Assembly: GCF_002161215.1 (NCBI RefSeq)
Contig: NZ_NFMB01000002.1
Span: 372,001 to 436,000, forward strand
Length of the DNA stretch: 64,000 nucleotides
Reading direction: 5' to 3'
Source of the DNA: Flavonifractor sp. An10
GTDB lineage: Bacteria > Bacillota > Clostridia > Oscillospirales > Oscillospiraceae
Shown: in pieces, positions 15,389 through 24,486 of the stretch
Numbering within the stretch: the first letter of the stretch is position 1
Layout: every line of letters starts with the position of its first letter
Made by a program: the position numbers and the translations under genes
Notes under the pieces: generated by a model
Told to the model about the DNA's origin: nothing
Database searches by the model: none
The model's input: the letters and a program-made list of their open reading frames with translations, nothing else

Positions 15389-16036
15389 ATGGCGGAAGAG
15401 CTTTCCGAAATATCTAAATTTGTCTCTAGTTACTGGAATTATTACCTTGAGCTTGAGGAAGCCTTTAAGCACACACAGAAATATGTTGCCTTTGACAGAC
15501 ACAATGATCGCACCTACTCTGTTGAGTATTTGAAACTTATTCAGGCTGTGTGCAGTGAGATTGATGTTGTGGCAAAAGAAATTGCAGAACATTTTGACCC
15601 AGACTTCTGTACAATTCAAAGGCCCACTATTTCCCACTGGGGATATGTCCTCATTAATAATATGCCCCAAATCGCAAAAGCCCGTATCCACTTTACTAAC
15701 GGGTATGTGGTCAAACCATGGGATAAGTTTGGATATACCCAATATTCAGATAAAAAAGGAAATATAAGATACAAATTACTTCCAAACTGTGACACACCCA
15801 GTTGGTGGAGCGATTACAACAAAATGAAACACCAACGCACATCAAGAAATGCAGATGGTGAAATCAACTTTGTAAAGGCAAATCTTAAAAATATGGTTTT
15901 GTCATTGGCAGCACTATACTCCATGGAATGGCTATATATGTGGAGTATTCACACTGAATTTGGGCCTAAAATTGTAGAAAGCAGTGTGTTTGATCTAATA
16001 TATAGCGATTCTGTTGAAGACATAGGTGGTACATAA
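15389..16036 (+). CDS. Unrecognised gene between mod and res
   Basis: 215 residues, not recognised. Helical N-terminus (FVSSYWNYYLELEEAFKHTQKYVAF), a middle with HWGYVLINNMPQIAKARIHF, then SWWSDYNKMKHQR, which recalls HEPN/abortive-type proteins where an acidic or basic helix carries the motif, but no exact RX4-6H pair is clear. AT-rich, like the Mod TRD. It starts 14 bp after mod and ends 1 bp before res. Its insertion between mod and res implies a role in the system, perhaps restraint of, or addition to, restriction. Confidence 0.72.
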   Translation: MAEELSEISKFVSSYWNYYLELEEAFKHTQKYVAFDRHNDRTYSVEYLKLIQAVCSEIDVVAKEIAEHFDPDFCTIQRPTISHWGYVLINNMPQIAKARIHFTNGYVVKPWDKFGYTQYSDKKGNIRYKLLPNCDTPSWWSDYNKMKHQRTSRNADGEINFVKANLKNMVLSLAALYSMEWLYMWSIHTEFGPKIVESSVFDLIYSDSVEDIGGT

Positions 16037-16037
16037 T

Positions 16038-18662
16038 ATGGAACTGAAATCTTATCAGAAAGAGATCATTGCTGATCTTGCACACTACCTGGAGCTGGTT
16101 GTGGAGCTACAAAGCCCGGCAAAGGCGTATCAGGCCCTCTGGAACGAAAAGAATGTTCTGGTGGGCTTGGGAGGTATGCCGAATTATGTGAATGTGCTCC
16201 CCGGCGTGCCCCATGTGTGCGCTAAGGTACCCACCGGCGGCGGCAAGACCTATATCGCCGCCAGTTCTCTGCGGACAATTTTTGACGCCATGCCCCAGCT
16301 CAGCGCCAAGGCCGTTGTATGGTTGGTGCCCTCCGAGGCCATTCTGACCCAGACCCGTAAGGCACTGGAAAATCCAGACCATCCCTACCGCCAGCGGCTG
16401 GATGTGGATTTTGGCGGGCGGGTGCAGGTGTACTCCAAGGAACAGGCCCTCATGGGGCAGAACTTCACCCCCTCTGCTGTGACAAAACAGCTTTCCTTGT
16501 TTGTGCTCAGCTATGATTCCTTCCGCACCAGCAAAAAAGAAGGGCGCAAAGCCTATCAGGAGAACGGCTATCTGGCCGAGTTTGCAAAGTGGATGGATGA
16601 TCCGTCCGTTCTGCTGGCCGATACCGATGAGACGGCGCTGATCCAGGTGATCCGCTATCTCAATCCGGTGGTCATCGTGGACGAGAGCCACCATGCCACT
16701 TCGGATTTGAGCGTGGAAATGCTGCAAAACTTTAATCCCAGCTTTGTGTTTGACCTGACCGCCACCCCCAAGAAGAAAAGCAATATCATCTCTTTTGTGG
16801 ACGCTGCTCGACTGAAAAAGGCCAACATGGTCAAGCTGCCGGTCATCGTCTACAACCGTAAATCTCAGGCCGATGTATACGGGGATGCTATCGCTATTCG
16901 TGCCAAGCTGGAGGCACAGGCTAAGCGGGAACAGGAAACCAGCGGGCGCTACATTCGTCCCATCGTTTTGTTCCAGGCACAGCCCCGCAACAATGCGGAC
17001 AGCACCACATACGAAAAAATCAAGAAGACGCTGGTGGATGGCGGTATTCCCGAAAAGGAAATTGCTATCAAAACCGGCGATAAGGACGAGCTGAAAAATG
17101 TGGACTTGCTGTCCCCAGACTGCCCCATCCGGTACATTATCACCGTGAATGCCCTGAAAGAGGGCTGGGACTGCCCCTTTGCCTATGTGCTGGCCACGGT
17201 GGCAAACCGTACTTCTACTGTGGATGTGGAGCAGATTTTGGGGCGTGTGCTTCGGCTGCCCTACACGCAGAAGAACAGCAGCGAGGTGCTGAATCTCTCC
17301 TATGTTATCACATCTTCCGCAGACTTTCATCAGACGCTGGAGAAGGTTGTGGCCGGGCTGAATAGCGCCGGTTTCAGCAGCCATGACTACCGGGCACAGG
17401 ATGTGGATGTTCCCGTTATGGCACCTCCCATCGCAGAGACAGAGCAGCTTCCCATTGTAGCCCTTCCCGCTGACGAACCGGATTTGCCGGAGGTAGACGG
17501 CTCGGATTTGAAGGCACGTTTTGAAGCAGCTGCACAGGAGGCGGAGCAATCCGTGCAGGATGGAACGATGCAGTCAGACCCTATGCTGTCACAGGCCCTG
17601 CAACAGAACAAGACCTATGAGGACGAGATCAACCAGGCCGACAACACCGCTTTGAGCCAGGCTCCATCGGAGGTGCGCGACAAAATGAATCAGTTCCGAA
17701 TGAATGAGGACTTTGCAGATGAAGCCGCCACCCTGCGTTTCCCCCAATTTATGTTGGAGACTGGCCCCAGCCTGTTTTCGGAAGCCCACGAAACCCTGGA
17801 ACTGGAACATTTGGAGGGTGGTTTCTCCCTGCGGGACAAAGACGCTCATGTGGATTTCACCACCGTCAACGCTGAGATGGCGCGGGTGGATGTAGACGAC
17901 AGCAAAGACAGCACCGCAAAGGCGTGGCGGCTGTCCGGCGGTGACAGCGCCTTTTTCCGGGAATGGTTCAACACCCAGCCCTCGGAAAAGCGACTTTCTT
18001 TGTGTAAGGGCATTATCAAGCAAAAGCTGTCCAAGATGAACTGCGTCAACGACCGGGAGCTGGATGAGTACATCGACCGGGTGATCGGCACCATGAGCGA
18101 AGATCAGCTCTCCGAGCTGGAGCAGTCGCCGTATCCCTATGTCGTAAAGATTCAGGGGAAGGTGAAGGAGCTGATTGCCCAGCATCGCTCCGGCGTCTTT
18201 GATACCTGGCTAGAGCAGGACAAGATTTCCTGCCTGCCCAACTATGCGCTGCCAGCGGTGATCTCCCCAACGGCATTTACCTCGATGGTGCCGAAATCGC
18301 TCTATACCGCCGAAGAAGATATGAACGAGTACGAGTTCAAGGTGGTGTGGGCACTGTCAGAAATGGGTAACGTTAAGTGGTGGCACCGCAATATCTCCAG
18401 ACTGGGCTTCCAGATTAACGGGCCTGTTCACGCCTACCCCGACATCATCGTGATGCTCCACAGCGGAAAGGTACTGATGGTAGAAACCAAGGGGGATCAC
18501 CTGGATAATGATGAGTCCAAGGAGAAAGCCAAAATCGGCGACCAGTGGGCGAAGCTGGCCGGAAAACAGTACAAGTATTACATGGTGTTTGAGACCAAGC
18601 AGCCGGACTATCCGGGAGCGTATTCTCTGGAGCGGTTTATGGAGATTGTGAAGGGATTGTAA
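16038..18662 (+). CDS. res: Type III restriction endonuclease subunit (Res)
   Basis: 874 residues from ATG 16038 (AGGTGG upstream). Superfamily-2 helicase: Walker A VPTGGGKTYIAA (about residues 63-74), Walker B VVIVDESHHA, TATPKK, and C-terminal motifs ITVNALKEGWDCP and QILGRVLR. The C-terminus carries a PD-(D/E)XK nuclease: YPDIIVML then VMVETKGD (roughly 800-825). Res hydrolyses ATP and, with Mod, cuts DNA between inverted unmodified sites. GC-rich, in contrast to the gene before it. Confidence 0.92.
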   Translation: MELKSYQKEIIADLAHYLELVVELQSPAKAYQALWNEKNVLVGLGGMPNYVNVLPGVPHVCAKVPTGGGKTYIAASSLRTIFDAMPQLSAKAVVWLVPSEAILTQTRKALENPDHPYRQRLDVDFGGRVQVYSKEQALMGQNFTPSAVTKQLSLFVLSYDSFRTSKKEGRKAYQENGYLAEFAKWMDDPSVLLADTDETALIQVIRYLNPVVIVDESHHATSDLSVEMLQNFNPSFVFDLTATPKKKSNIISFVDAARLKKANMVKLPVIVYNRKSQADVYGDAIAIRAKLEAQAKREQETSGRYIRPIVLFQAQPRNNADSTTYEKIKKTLVDGGIPEKEIAIKTGDKDELKNVDLLSPDCPIRYIITVNALKEGWDCPFAYVLATVANRTSTVDVEQILGRVLRLPYTQKNSSEVLNLSYVITSSADFHQTLEKVVAGLNSAGFSSHDYRAQDVDVPVMAPPIAETEQLPIVALPADEPDLPEVDGSDLKARFEAAAQEAEQSVQDGTMQSDPMLSQALQQNKTYEDEINQADNTALSQAPSEVRDKMNQFRMNEDFADEAATLRFPQFMLETGPSLFSEAHETLELEHLEGGFSLRDKDAHVDFTTVNAEMARVDVDDSKDSTAKAWRLSGGDSAFFREWFNTQPSEKRLSLCKGIIKQKLSKMNCVNDRELDEYIDRVIGTMSEDQLSELEQSPYPYVVKIQGKVKELIAQHRSGVFDTWLEQDKISCLPNYALPAVISPTAFTSMVPKSLYTAEEDMNEYEFKVVWALSEMGNVKWWHRNISRLGFQINGPVHAYPDIIVMLHSGKVLMVETKGDHLDNDESKEKAKIGDQWAKLAGKQYKYYMVFETKQPDYPGAYSLERFMEIVKGL

Positions 18663-18688
18663 TTTTCCTGAAATATTTGGAGGAAGAT

Positions 18689-21418
18689 ATGACCACTAGA
18701 ATTGAAGTTTGTACAAAGGAAGATGAATCCACAACCGTTAAGGGCGGTATTTTGGAGCAGTTAGTGGCACAAATATTGACGGTTCAGCAGTTTGAAGTTA
18801 CGCAAACGGTGCGTGTAACTGGCATGGAAATAGATGTATATGCAAGACACAAAATTACAAATCAAGAGATTCTTGTTGAGTGTAAAGCGCATGAGAATGC
18901 TTTGCCTGCGGATGTCATCACTAAATTGCTAGGCAACATAATGCTGCGCAAAGCTGATGCTTGTTGGCTTGTTACGACAGGGCCTCTGTCTAAAGATGCT
19001 GAAGGCACGCGGATTGAATGGGAGCGAGAATCAAATAGTGACAGAGGAAAATTGGCTTTTTATACGCAGGACAGAATTCTGGATTTATTAGTCGACTCTA
19101 AACAAATTCAACCGTTGAATAAAATGCTTGGCCTAATTTCAAATGAATTTGTGGCTGGAGATGATGCAATGTTAATGTGCACCTCTTCAGGCATGTACTG
19201 GATCATACCAGTTGTTGATCCTGCGCTGGGAATGTCCTCAACGGTTCTTGCATTTGACGCAGTTCATGGTAAAAGAATTACATCAACTGAACAACTTAAT
19301 AATTTAAAGGCCCATAAAAACAGCTTTAGTAGTTTTCAATGGCTCGGTAGCGAAAATATTGACTCTAAGCAAACAGAATTGCTTGCCGAAGAATACAGAA
19401 ACATTGTTCCAGTAATAAGTGGTGATGATTGGAGCGACTATCGCCCAGCAAGACCGGAAGATTTTGTTGGTAGAGCAAAGATTTTGGCAGACATGCTTGA
19501 ATTTTTAGAATGTGTTAATGGTGGCAATTCAAAAACAAGATTGTTTTCTATAAAAGCACCATCTGGCATGGGAAAAAGTTCTGTTGTATTGAAATTGGCT
19601 TCCCTGGTAACAAAAAGCAGAAAGTATTCCAAAAAGTTTTTTGTATACGCAGTAGATGTCCGTACTGCTATGTCAGCACGATATGCAGAGATGGCAATTA
19701 AATCTTGCTTTTCTGAAGCTGATTCACAAGGATTTACAGATGTTACAACGAGGGACATCAATTCAACTACTGTAAGTCAATACCTAAATGATAGTTCAAT
19801 TCAAAAGACATTAGAATATTTAAAACAACACGGGAAAACTATTGTAATTGTATTTGATCAATTTGAAGAGCTGTTTTCTCAAAAGGGTTTGTATCCACTC
19901 TTTGATAATATGCGTGTCCTTTGCAATGAGATAGATGCGCTACAAGGTCCACTTGTTTTAGGATTTGCATGGAAAACAGATTTAACGATTCCTGCTGACC
20001 ATCCAGCATATTATATGTGGTCAAATTTGGCAGATAGGCGTAAAGAATTTGAATTGTCTCAATTTAAGGCAACAGAAATTAAAAGCGCCATTAAGCTTTT
20101 TGGTAGGCATTTGCAAGAGCCTGTTAATCCCATTTTAAACAATTACTTAACCAAACAATGTCAAGGATACCCTTGGTTGTTAAAAAAGTTATGCATTCAT
20201 GTCTTCAAGTTGATACACGATGGAAACAGTCAGGACTATGTTATTGGTCAAAGACTTAATATAGTGGACTTGTTTGAAAGGGATATTTCGGAACTAACGC
20301 CAGACCAGCACGCTTGCGTAATAGAGATTGCTAAATCTTCACCGGCGGATTATTTTTCAATTACAGAAACATATGGTAGCGATATGGTGCAAACTCTGAT
20401 AAATGGAAGAATTGTAATCCGACGTGCATCAAAGTTAACGTTGTACTGGGATATTTTCCGAGATTACGTTTTAAATAAGACTGTTCCAGAACTTATGTTA
20501 GATTATATTCCTCAGCAGCAGTTTAGAACAGATATGCGCGCATTCGTGTGCCTGATAGACAAAGGAGATTTGACATCTTCAGAATTGGGAAATGAATTGT
20601 CTATAAGTACATCTACAATTGATAATATAATGATTGACGCTGTTATGTTTGGGGTTGCACAAAAAAACTCAAATGCTATACATATCATCCCAAGCACAAA
20701 AGAAGCCCTTTTATCCTCTCTACAAACTATTTTTAAGAAGCATACTGTATACATTGAAATAAAAAAATTAGGAATTGAATATTTTGATTATTCCTTATTT
20801 GCTAAGATTTTTCATGGAATTTATACCGATACCAATATTAATACCAAGACAAAAGCAACATATTGCAGTAAATTATATAATTGGTTTGTATGCTTGGGAT
20901 TGTTTGAAGAAACTCACGGCAAAACTCATTTTATAAATGTACCGAGTGCTAAGTCTGCTGTATTTAATTTGGATGCAAGAACTCGTAGAGGTCGATATCA
21001 AAGCGGCGGTCAAAATCTATTTTGGGGACAGACTTCTCCTGAAAAAATGATATTTGCGTACAAATTGATTAAGTCTGGACAAACAAACTACGATACGCTT
21101 AAATCGAACGGGTACAGGAATGCAATAGAAGCTTTAGTAGCTGCTCGCGCAATAAGAAAACACGGAAATGATGTTTATATTATTTGTAGTCTCTCTCAGG
21201 CTTTTACAAATATCAAACAGGCAGATACAATTATATTTTCAAAATCTTTGATGGAGCAAAACCCCTCTATTAAAAGTGATGAAATGGGAATAAAGCTTGA
21301 AGAAAAATTTTCAAAGAAATGGAAGGATGGTTCAAGAACACGGTACGGAAATTCGATGATTCTATGGGTCAAATATTTATCATCTAATAGTTTCGAGGAA
21401 TCTCCCGCTATCAACTGA
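18689..21418 (+). CDS. Nuclease-nSTAND ATPase fusion, candidate antiphage effector
   Basis: 909 residues from ATG 18689 (TTGGAGGAAG). Residues about 20-140 form an Mrr/restriction-endonuclease-like fold with VTGMEIDVYARHK and ILVECKAH (the E/D...ExK pattern). Near residue 260 DFVGRAKIL begins a STAND-type NTPase: Walker A APSGMGKSSVVLKLA (about 290) and Walker B TIVIVFDQFEELFS (about 385). The C-terminal 350 residues look like winged helices (SSELGNELSISTSTIDNIMID) rather than TPRs. STAND proteins with N-terminal nucleases (Avs-like and relatives) sense phage proteins and then degrade DNA; that role here is inference. It follows res by 26 bp in the same operon and is AT-rich. Confidence 0.78.
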   Translation: MTTRIEVCTKEDESTTVKGGILEQLVAQILTVQQFEVTQTVRVTGMEIDVYARHKITNQEILVECKAHENALPADVITKLLGNIMLRKADACWLVTTGPLSKDAEGTRIEWERESNSDRGKLAFYTQDRILDLLVDSKQIQPLNKMLGLISNEFVAGDDAMLMCTSSGMYWIIPVVDPALGMSSTVLAFDAVHGKRITSTEQLNNLKAHKNSFSSFQWLGSENIDSKQTELLAEEYRNIVPVISGDDWSDYRPARPEDFVGRAKILADMLEFLECVNGGNSKTRLFSIKAPSGMGKSSVVLKLASLVTKSRKYSKKFFVYAVDVRTAMSARYAEMAIKSCFSEADSQGFTDVTTRDINSTTVSQYLNDSSIQKTLEYLKQHGKTIVIVFDQFEELFSQKGLYPLFDNMRVLCNEIDALQGPLVLGFAWKTDLTIPADHPAYYMWSNLADRRKEFELSQFKATEIKSAIKLFGRHLQEPVNPILNNYLTKQCQGYPWLLKKLCIHVFKLIHDGNSQDYVIGQRLNIVDLFERDISELTPDQHACVIEIAKSSPADYFSITETYGSDMVQTLINGRIVIRRASKLTLYWDIFRDYVLNKTVPELMLDYIPQQQFRTDMRAFVCLIDKGDLTSSELGNELSISTSTIDNIMIDAVMFGVAQKNSNAIHIIPSTKEALLSSLQTIFKKHTVYIEIKKLGIEYFDYSLFAKIFHGIYTDTNINTKTKATYCSKLYNWFVCLGLFEETHGKTHFINVPSAKSAVFNLDARTRRGRYQSGGQNLFWGQTSPEKMIFAYKLIKSGQTNYDTLKSNGYRNAIEALVAARAIRKHGNDVYIICSLSQAFTNIKQADTIIFSKSLMEQNPSIKSDEMGIKLEEKFSKKWKDGSRTRYGNSMILWVKYLSSNSFEESPAIN

Positions 21419-21468
21419 ACACAGCAGAAAATTTTTCAGTATAAAATTGTATATTTACCAACAGCTAA

Positions 21469-21498
21469 GGGGCTGTTGCAAAATAATGCAACAGCCCC
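21469..21498 (+). terminator. Hairpin after the defence operon
   Basis: GGGGCTGTTGCA (21469-21480) pairs perfectly with TGCAACAGCCCC (21487-21498) around AAATAA. There is only a weak T-run after it, but its place 50 bp beyond the STAND gene and before a convergent gene fits a terminator. Confidence 0.65.
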
Positions 21499-21563
21499 AG
21501 CTTTGCTATCCTGATTTTTAAAACGGAAAGCTGAATAACCAGTTTAACCCATAGACACCCTGA

Positions 21564-22802
21564 CTAGATTAACCCAATAGGCACAATCAAATTATTCTCG
21601 TCAAAGGCCCCCAGCTTTTCTGCCATGCACAGTATCGCGCCGGTACCACGCTGAAGCGGAGATTTGTCGATCAACTCAAAGACCTTTGTGAGCTTTTTCG
21701 GCGGGGTGGCCATCTTCTTGATCTCCAACGGATAGAGCTTTCCGTCCTGCTCCAGCAGCAGGTCGATCTCCTTGGCGTCGCTGTCCCGATAGTAGTAGAG
21801 AAACGGCTCCAGCCCCGCGTTCTGGTAGGACTTCATAACCTCAGACACCGTGAAATTCTCCAGCAGCGCCCCGTTCATAGCCCCGGCCATAGCCGTCTCC
21901 GGGCTGGTCCACCGGGTCAGATAGCACACCAGGCCAGTGTCGTAAAAATACAGCTTGGGCGTGGAGACCGTCCGTTTCAGCAGATTATTGGAATAGGGGT
22001 GCAGCAGAAATATAATACCCAGCGCCTCCAGAATATGCAGCCAACTCTTGGCCGTGGCCTGGTCGATCTCCGCATCATCGGCAATGCCCTTGTAGTTCAC
22101 CTGCTGACCGGCCCGGGCGGCGGTGGCCCGCAGAAACCGCAGAAATTTCAGACTGTCGATTCCAGAGGACAGCCGCCGCACATCCCGCTCCATATAGGTA
22201 TCAATATAACTGGAATAGAACAGATTGGCGTTGGTATACTGGCCGGTGACCAGTGCGGGCATACCACCCCGGAAAATCCGCTGATACATGGTCGGAGTGT
22301 CGCATACCGGGCAGTGCTGCTGCCGCTTTTGCAGCGCATTCAGATCTACTCGGAAGGGGCCTGCGGCAGGACAATGGAGAATCTCACTCTGTGACATGGG
22401 AGACAGGTGGAGCAGAGCCACTCTCCCTGCCAGAGATTCCTGCACACCCTCCATCATTTTGAACAGCTGAGAGCCGGTCATCCAGAAGTCACCCGGCTGG
22501 TGGCGCTGATCCACCATCATTTTGATGTAAGGAAACAGCTCCGGGGCATACTGCACCTCGTCGATCAGGAGAGGCGGCTTATGAAGCTGGAAGAACATCT
22601 TGGGGTCGGTCTTTGCAAGCTCACGCTCTGTGAGATCGTCCAGAGTGACAACTGTCCGTCCCTGTCCCTCTACCTCGATCAGATGCTCCAACATGGTGGT
22701 CTTGCCCACCTGCCGGGGACCTACGATCAGCAATGCGGGATACTGGGAGGAGACCTCCAGAACCACCGGCTCCATGTGGCGGGTAACGTACACATCCCTC
22801 AC
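21564..22802 (-). CDS. ATP-binding protein with C-terminal DUF4143
   Basis: 412 residues, probably from GTG 22802. Walker A GPRQVGKTTML (about residues 28-38), Walker B PPLLIDEVQ (about 76), sensor-like WMTGSQLF, then a DUF4143 C-terminus with FTVSEVMKSY and the nuclease-like YYYRDSDAKEIDLLLEQDGKLYPLEIK (D...E-K). Such proteins are abundant in anaerobes and their role is unsettled; some behave as toxin or defence genes. It stands alone and converges on the STAND operon. Confidence 0.85.
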   Translation of the reverse strand: MRDVYVTRHMEPVVLEVSSQYPALLIVGPRQVGKTTMLEHLIEVEGQGRTVVTLDDLTERELAKTDPKMFFQLHKPPLLIDEVQYAPELFPYIKMMVDQRHQPGDFWMTGSQLFKMMEGVQESLAGRVALLHLSPMSQSEILHCPAAGPFRVDLNALQKRQQHCPVCDTPTMYQRIFRGGMPALVTGQYTNANLFYSSYIDTYMERDVRRLSSGIDSLKFLRFLRATAARAGQQVNYKGIADDAEIDQATAKSWLHILEALGIIFLLHPYSNNLLKRTVSTPKLYFYDTGLVCYLTRWTSPETAMAGAMNGALLENFTVSEVMKSYQNAGLEPFLYYYRDSDAKEIDLLLEQDGKLYPLEIKKMATPPKKLTKVFELIDKSPLQRGTGAILCMAEKLGAFDENNLIVPIGLI

Positions 22803-22879
22803 CTCATTTCGGATAATATCAGACTACACTCCTATTTTACCCGAAAAATATGGGTGTGACAAGTCTACCATCCAATTTA

Positions 22880-23242
22880 TTATAGTATTGTGTATATCAG
22901 TTCCCGCAGGACAACTTCTTCGGCAGCGGCCCTGAAATTGTTCATGGCTCCTACCCATGCCATCTGGTCTGACTCCTTCAGGCGCTCGTCCACTCCACTG
23001 GTAGCTGCCATCTTTTCCACCATATCAATCACCATTTCTTCGGCCCGCAGGTCAATCTCTGCCAGATGGTCATCCAGCTGCCCAACCAGCAGCAAGCGGT
23101 CGTACAGCATGGGTCTGTGCTGCTTCAGGTAGGTTTTACGAAGCATACCGTACTTGCCCAGCGGTCGGTCATCTGTCTCCGGCAAGCAGAGATCAGGGTA
23201 GTAATAGTCCCCCACCTGGGTATAGGTCAAAGATTGACTCAT
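22880..23242 (-). CDS. TnpV-like transposon protein
   Basis: 120 residues resembling TnpV: YTQVGDYYYPDL at the start, GKYGMLRKTYLKQHRPMLYDRLLLVGQLDDHLAEID in the middle. TnpV occurs in Clostridium transposons and integrative elements; its function is unknown. It is 4 bp from the next gene upstream, forming a three-gene run with the DUF6809-like and helix-turn-helix genes. Confidence 0.8.
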   Translation of the reverse strand: MSQSLTYTQVGDYYYPDLCLPETDDRPLGKYGMLRKTYLKQHRPMLYDRLLLVGQLDDHLAEIDLRAEEMVIDMVEKMAATSGVDERLKESDQMAWVGAMNNFRAAAEEVVLRELIYTIL

Positions 23243-23246
23243 AGGT

Positions 23247-23522
23247 CTATTCCTCCTCCGTCATAAAAGTATCCAGGATCAACCTGGCACCCATGCGAAA
23301 GCCGCAGACAAAGCTGTCTAGGTCACAGCGGGCATTCAGCTCGCTCCAGGCGTCGGTATACGCCAAGAAACGATCCCTCTGAGGTTCCTCTAGCTGCTCC
23401 AGCAGCCATTTTTCCAGATCGGAAAGCGTCCGCTGCACCTTCCTCATTGCTTCGGGATGGATGCTTTCCCGCGCCTGTGGGTCCATATTGCCATAGAAGA
23501 ATTGCTCTAGATAGCGCATCAT
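23247..23522 (-). CDS. DUF6809-like small protein
   Basis: 91 residues from ATG 23522 (GGAGGGCAA before it). LEQFFYGNMDPQ at the N-terminus and FVCGFRMGARLILD near the C-terminus are typical of this small family, which travels with TnpV in Firmicutes elements. Function unknown. It overlaps the upstream gene by 4 bp. Confidence 0.75.
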   Translation of the reverse strand: MMRYLEQFFYGNMDPQARESIHPEAMRKVQRTLSDLEKWLLEQLEEPQRDRFLAYTDAWSELNARCDLDSFVCGFRMGARLILDTFMTEEE

Positions 23523-24109
23523 TTGCCCTCCTTCTGCTTGGTATGGGCATCCATCTCCTTGTGGAAGGACATCATGGTGACGATATGCCATTGGGATTTG
23601 CGGTGGATCGTACGGAACCGCATGGAACAAATAAAGTCAATAAGGACTACTTTGGGGATATAGTAGCTGCCGCCGGACTGGATGTAGTACAGCTCACCCT
23701 TGCGGCACCACTGATGGACAGTGGTGGGGCCGTAGCCGATCAACTTGGCCACCTGTCTGCCGGACATTACATCGGGGCAGTCCTTCATCAGCCTCAAGAG
23801 ATACCCTTTCAGTGCCTTTCTGGTTTTCTCCGGCAGCTCCTTCGACGTCAGGGCCGGAAATTTCGTTTTGCGCTTTGTGTGTTGGGGCAGATACAACTCC
23901 GGGCAGATTCCCTTTCCCCGGAGATAAGTCTGCACATCCTCTTTGCGGATCTGATAGCAGCGGGTCTTTTTGCCGGTATATTGGCAGGGTACCTTGCCGG
24001 TTTGGAGCAGGTACCTGGCGGTGGATTTGCTGATATGGCACAGCTTATAGAACTGGTCTTTGCTCATCACATCAGGAACGGTATCCCAGTTAATTGGCTC
24101 ATAATTCAT
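23519..24109 (-). CDS. Double helix-turn-helix DNA-binding protein
   Basis: 196 residues from ATG 24109 (GAGGTGATTGCC). Two excisionase-like winged-helix segments: MSKDQFYKLCHISKSTARYLLQTGKVPC (about residues 15-42) and MSGRQVAKLIGYGPTTVHQWCRKGELYYI (about 115-143). The lead gene of the TnpV run and nearest gene to the right arm repeats, so it may control or help excision. Confidence 0.75.
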   Translation of the reverse strand: MNYEPINWDTVPDVMSKDQFYKLCHISKSTARYLLQTGKVPCQYTGKKTRCYQIRKEDVQTYLRGKGICPELYLPQHTKRKTKFPALTSKELPEKTRKALKGYLLRLMKDCPDVMSGRQVAKLIGYGPTTVHQWCRKGELYYIQSGGSYYIPKVVLIDFICSMRFRTIHRKSQWHIVTMMSFHKEMDAHTKQKEGK

Positions 24110-24184
24110 GGCAATCACCTCGTCAGAAATGTTGCATCAAAAAAGCCATTTCCTGTGTGTTGCCAGGTGGGCACTTTCGCCCGC

Positions 24185-24226
24185 AGTTCTCTCCGTAGTT
24201 CTCTCCAAAACGCTTGAGTTCTCTCC
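24185..24226 (+). repeat. Right-end integrase arm-type repeats
   Basis: AGTTCTCTCC at 24185-24194, 24197-24206 and 24217-24226, same orientation as the copies at 6377-6409, about 155 bp inside the right core. Confidence 0.65.
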
Positions 24227-24381
24227 AAAAACGGCCAAAACGGGCATTTATTCGAATTTCAGGGGTTTGAGGGCATGGGGCCGGATCAATTAGCGCAAAC
24301 CGCTGTGGCACAAGGGCTAGACAGCGGATAAAACCGCCTGAAAACGCCTGGGAATTTCAAGAAGTGTATAATTGGACAACC

Positions 24382-24444
24382 GACTCGAAATCGTTTGATC
24401 GGTGATGAGCCGGTCCGTGGGTTCGAATCCCACCGTCTCCGCCA
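24382..24444 (+). pseudogene. 3' half of a tRNA-Ser gene
   Basis: Starts with the anticodon loop GACTCGAAAT, then a variable arm (GATCGG / CCGGTC), T arm GTGGG-TTCGAAT-CCCAC, acceptor strand CGTCTCC, G and CCA (24442-24444). Upstream of 24382 there is no 5' half, so it is not functional here. It mirrors the 5' half at 6253-6293. The second integrase gene follows at once. Confidence 0.75.
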
Positions 24445-24486
24445 AGGGCTTGTAGTGGGTTACCCACTACGAGCCCTTCTTTTTTA
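24444..24486 (+). terminator. Terminator after the tRNA 3' half
   Basis: AAGGGCT-GTAGTGGG / CCCACTAC-AGCCCTT stem with one internal mismatch, followed by CTTTTTTATA. It is the counterpart of the terminator that follows the intact tRNA at 6545. Confidence 0.85.

Larger units (their letters stand above)
6284..24391. mobile_element. Mobilizable integrative element in tRNA-Ser, about 18.1 kb
   Basis: Bounded by GACTCGAAAT at 6284-6293 and 24382-24391. The left copy follows a tRNA-Ser 5' half; the right copy begins a 3' half. Triple AGTTCTCTCC-like repeats sit inside each end (6377-6409 and 24185-24226) in the same orientation, as expected of integrase arm sites. Gene content fits: integrase, ParB, relaxase, MobC, RepA-like ATPase, excisionase, sigma-like regulator. 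No conjugation (T4SS) genes are present, so transfer would need a helper. Cargo is a type III R-M system and a nuclease-STAND ATPase. It brings its own tRNA-Ser(CGA). The core is short and common to all tRNA-Ser(CGA) genes, so exact ends are provisional. Confidence 0.7.

Noticed and set aside
24382-24444. A second functional tRNA-Ser
   Set aside because: Only the 3' half is there; the 5' acceptor and D arm are missing upstream.
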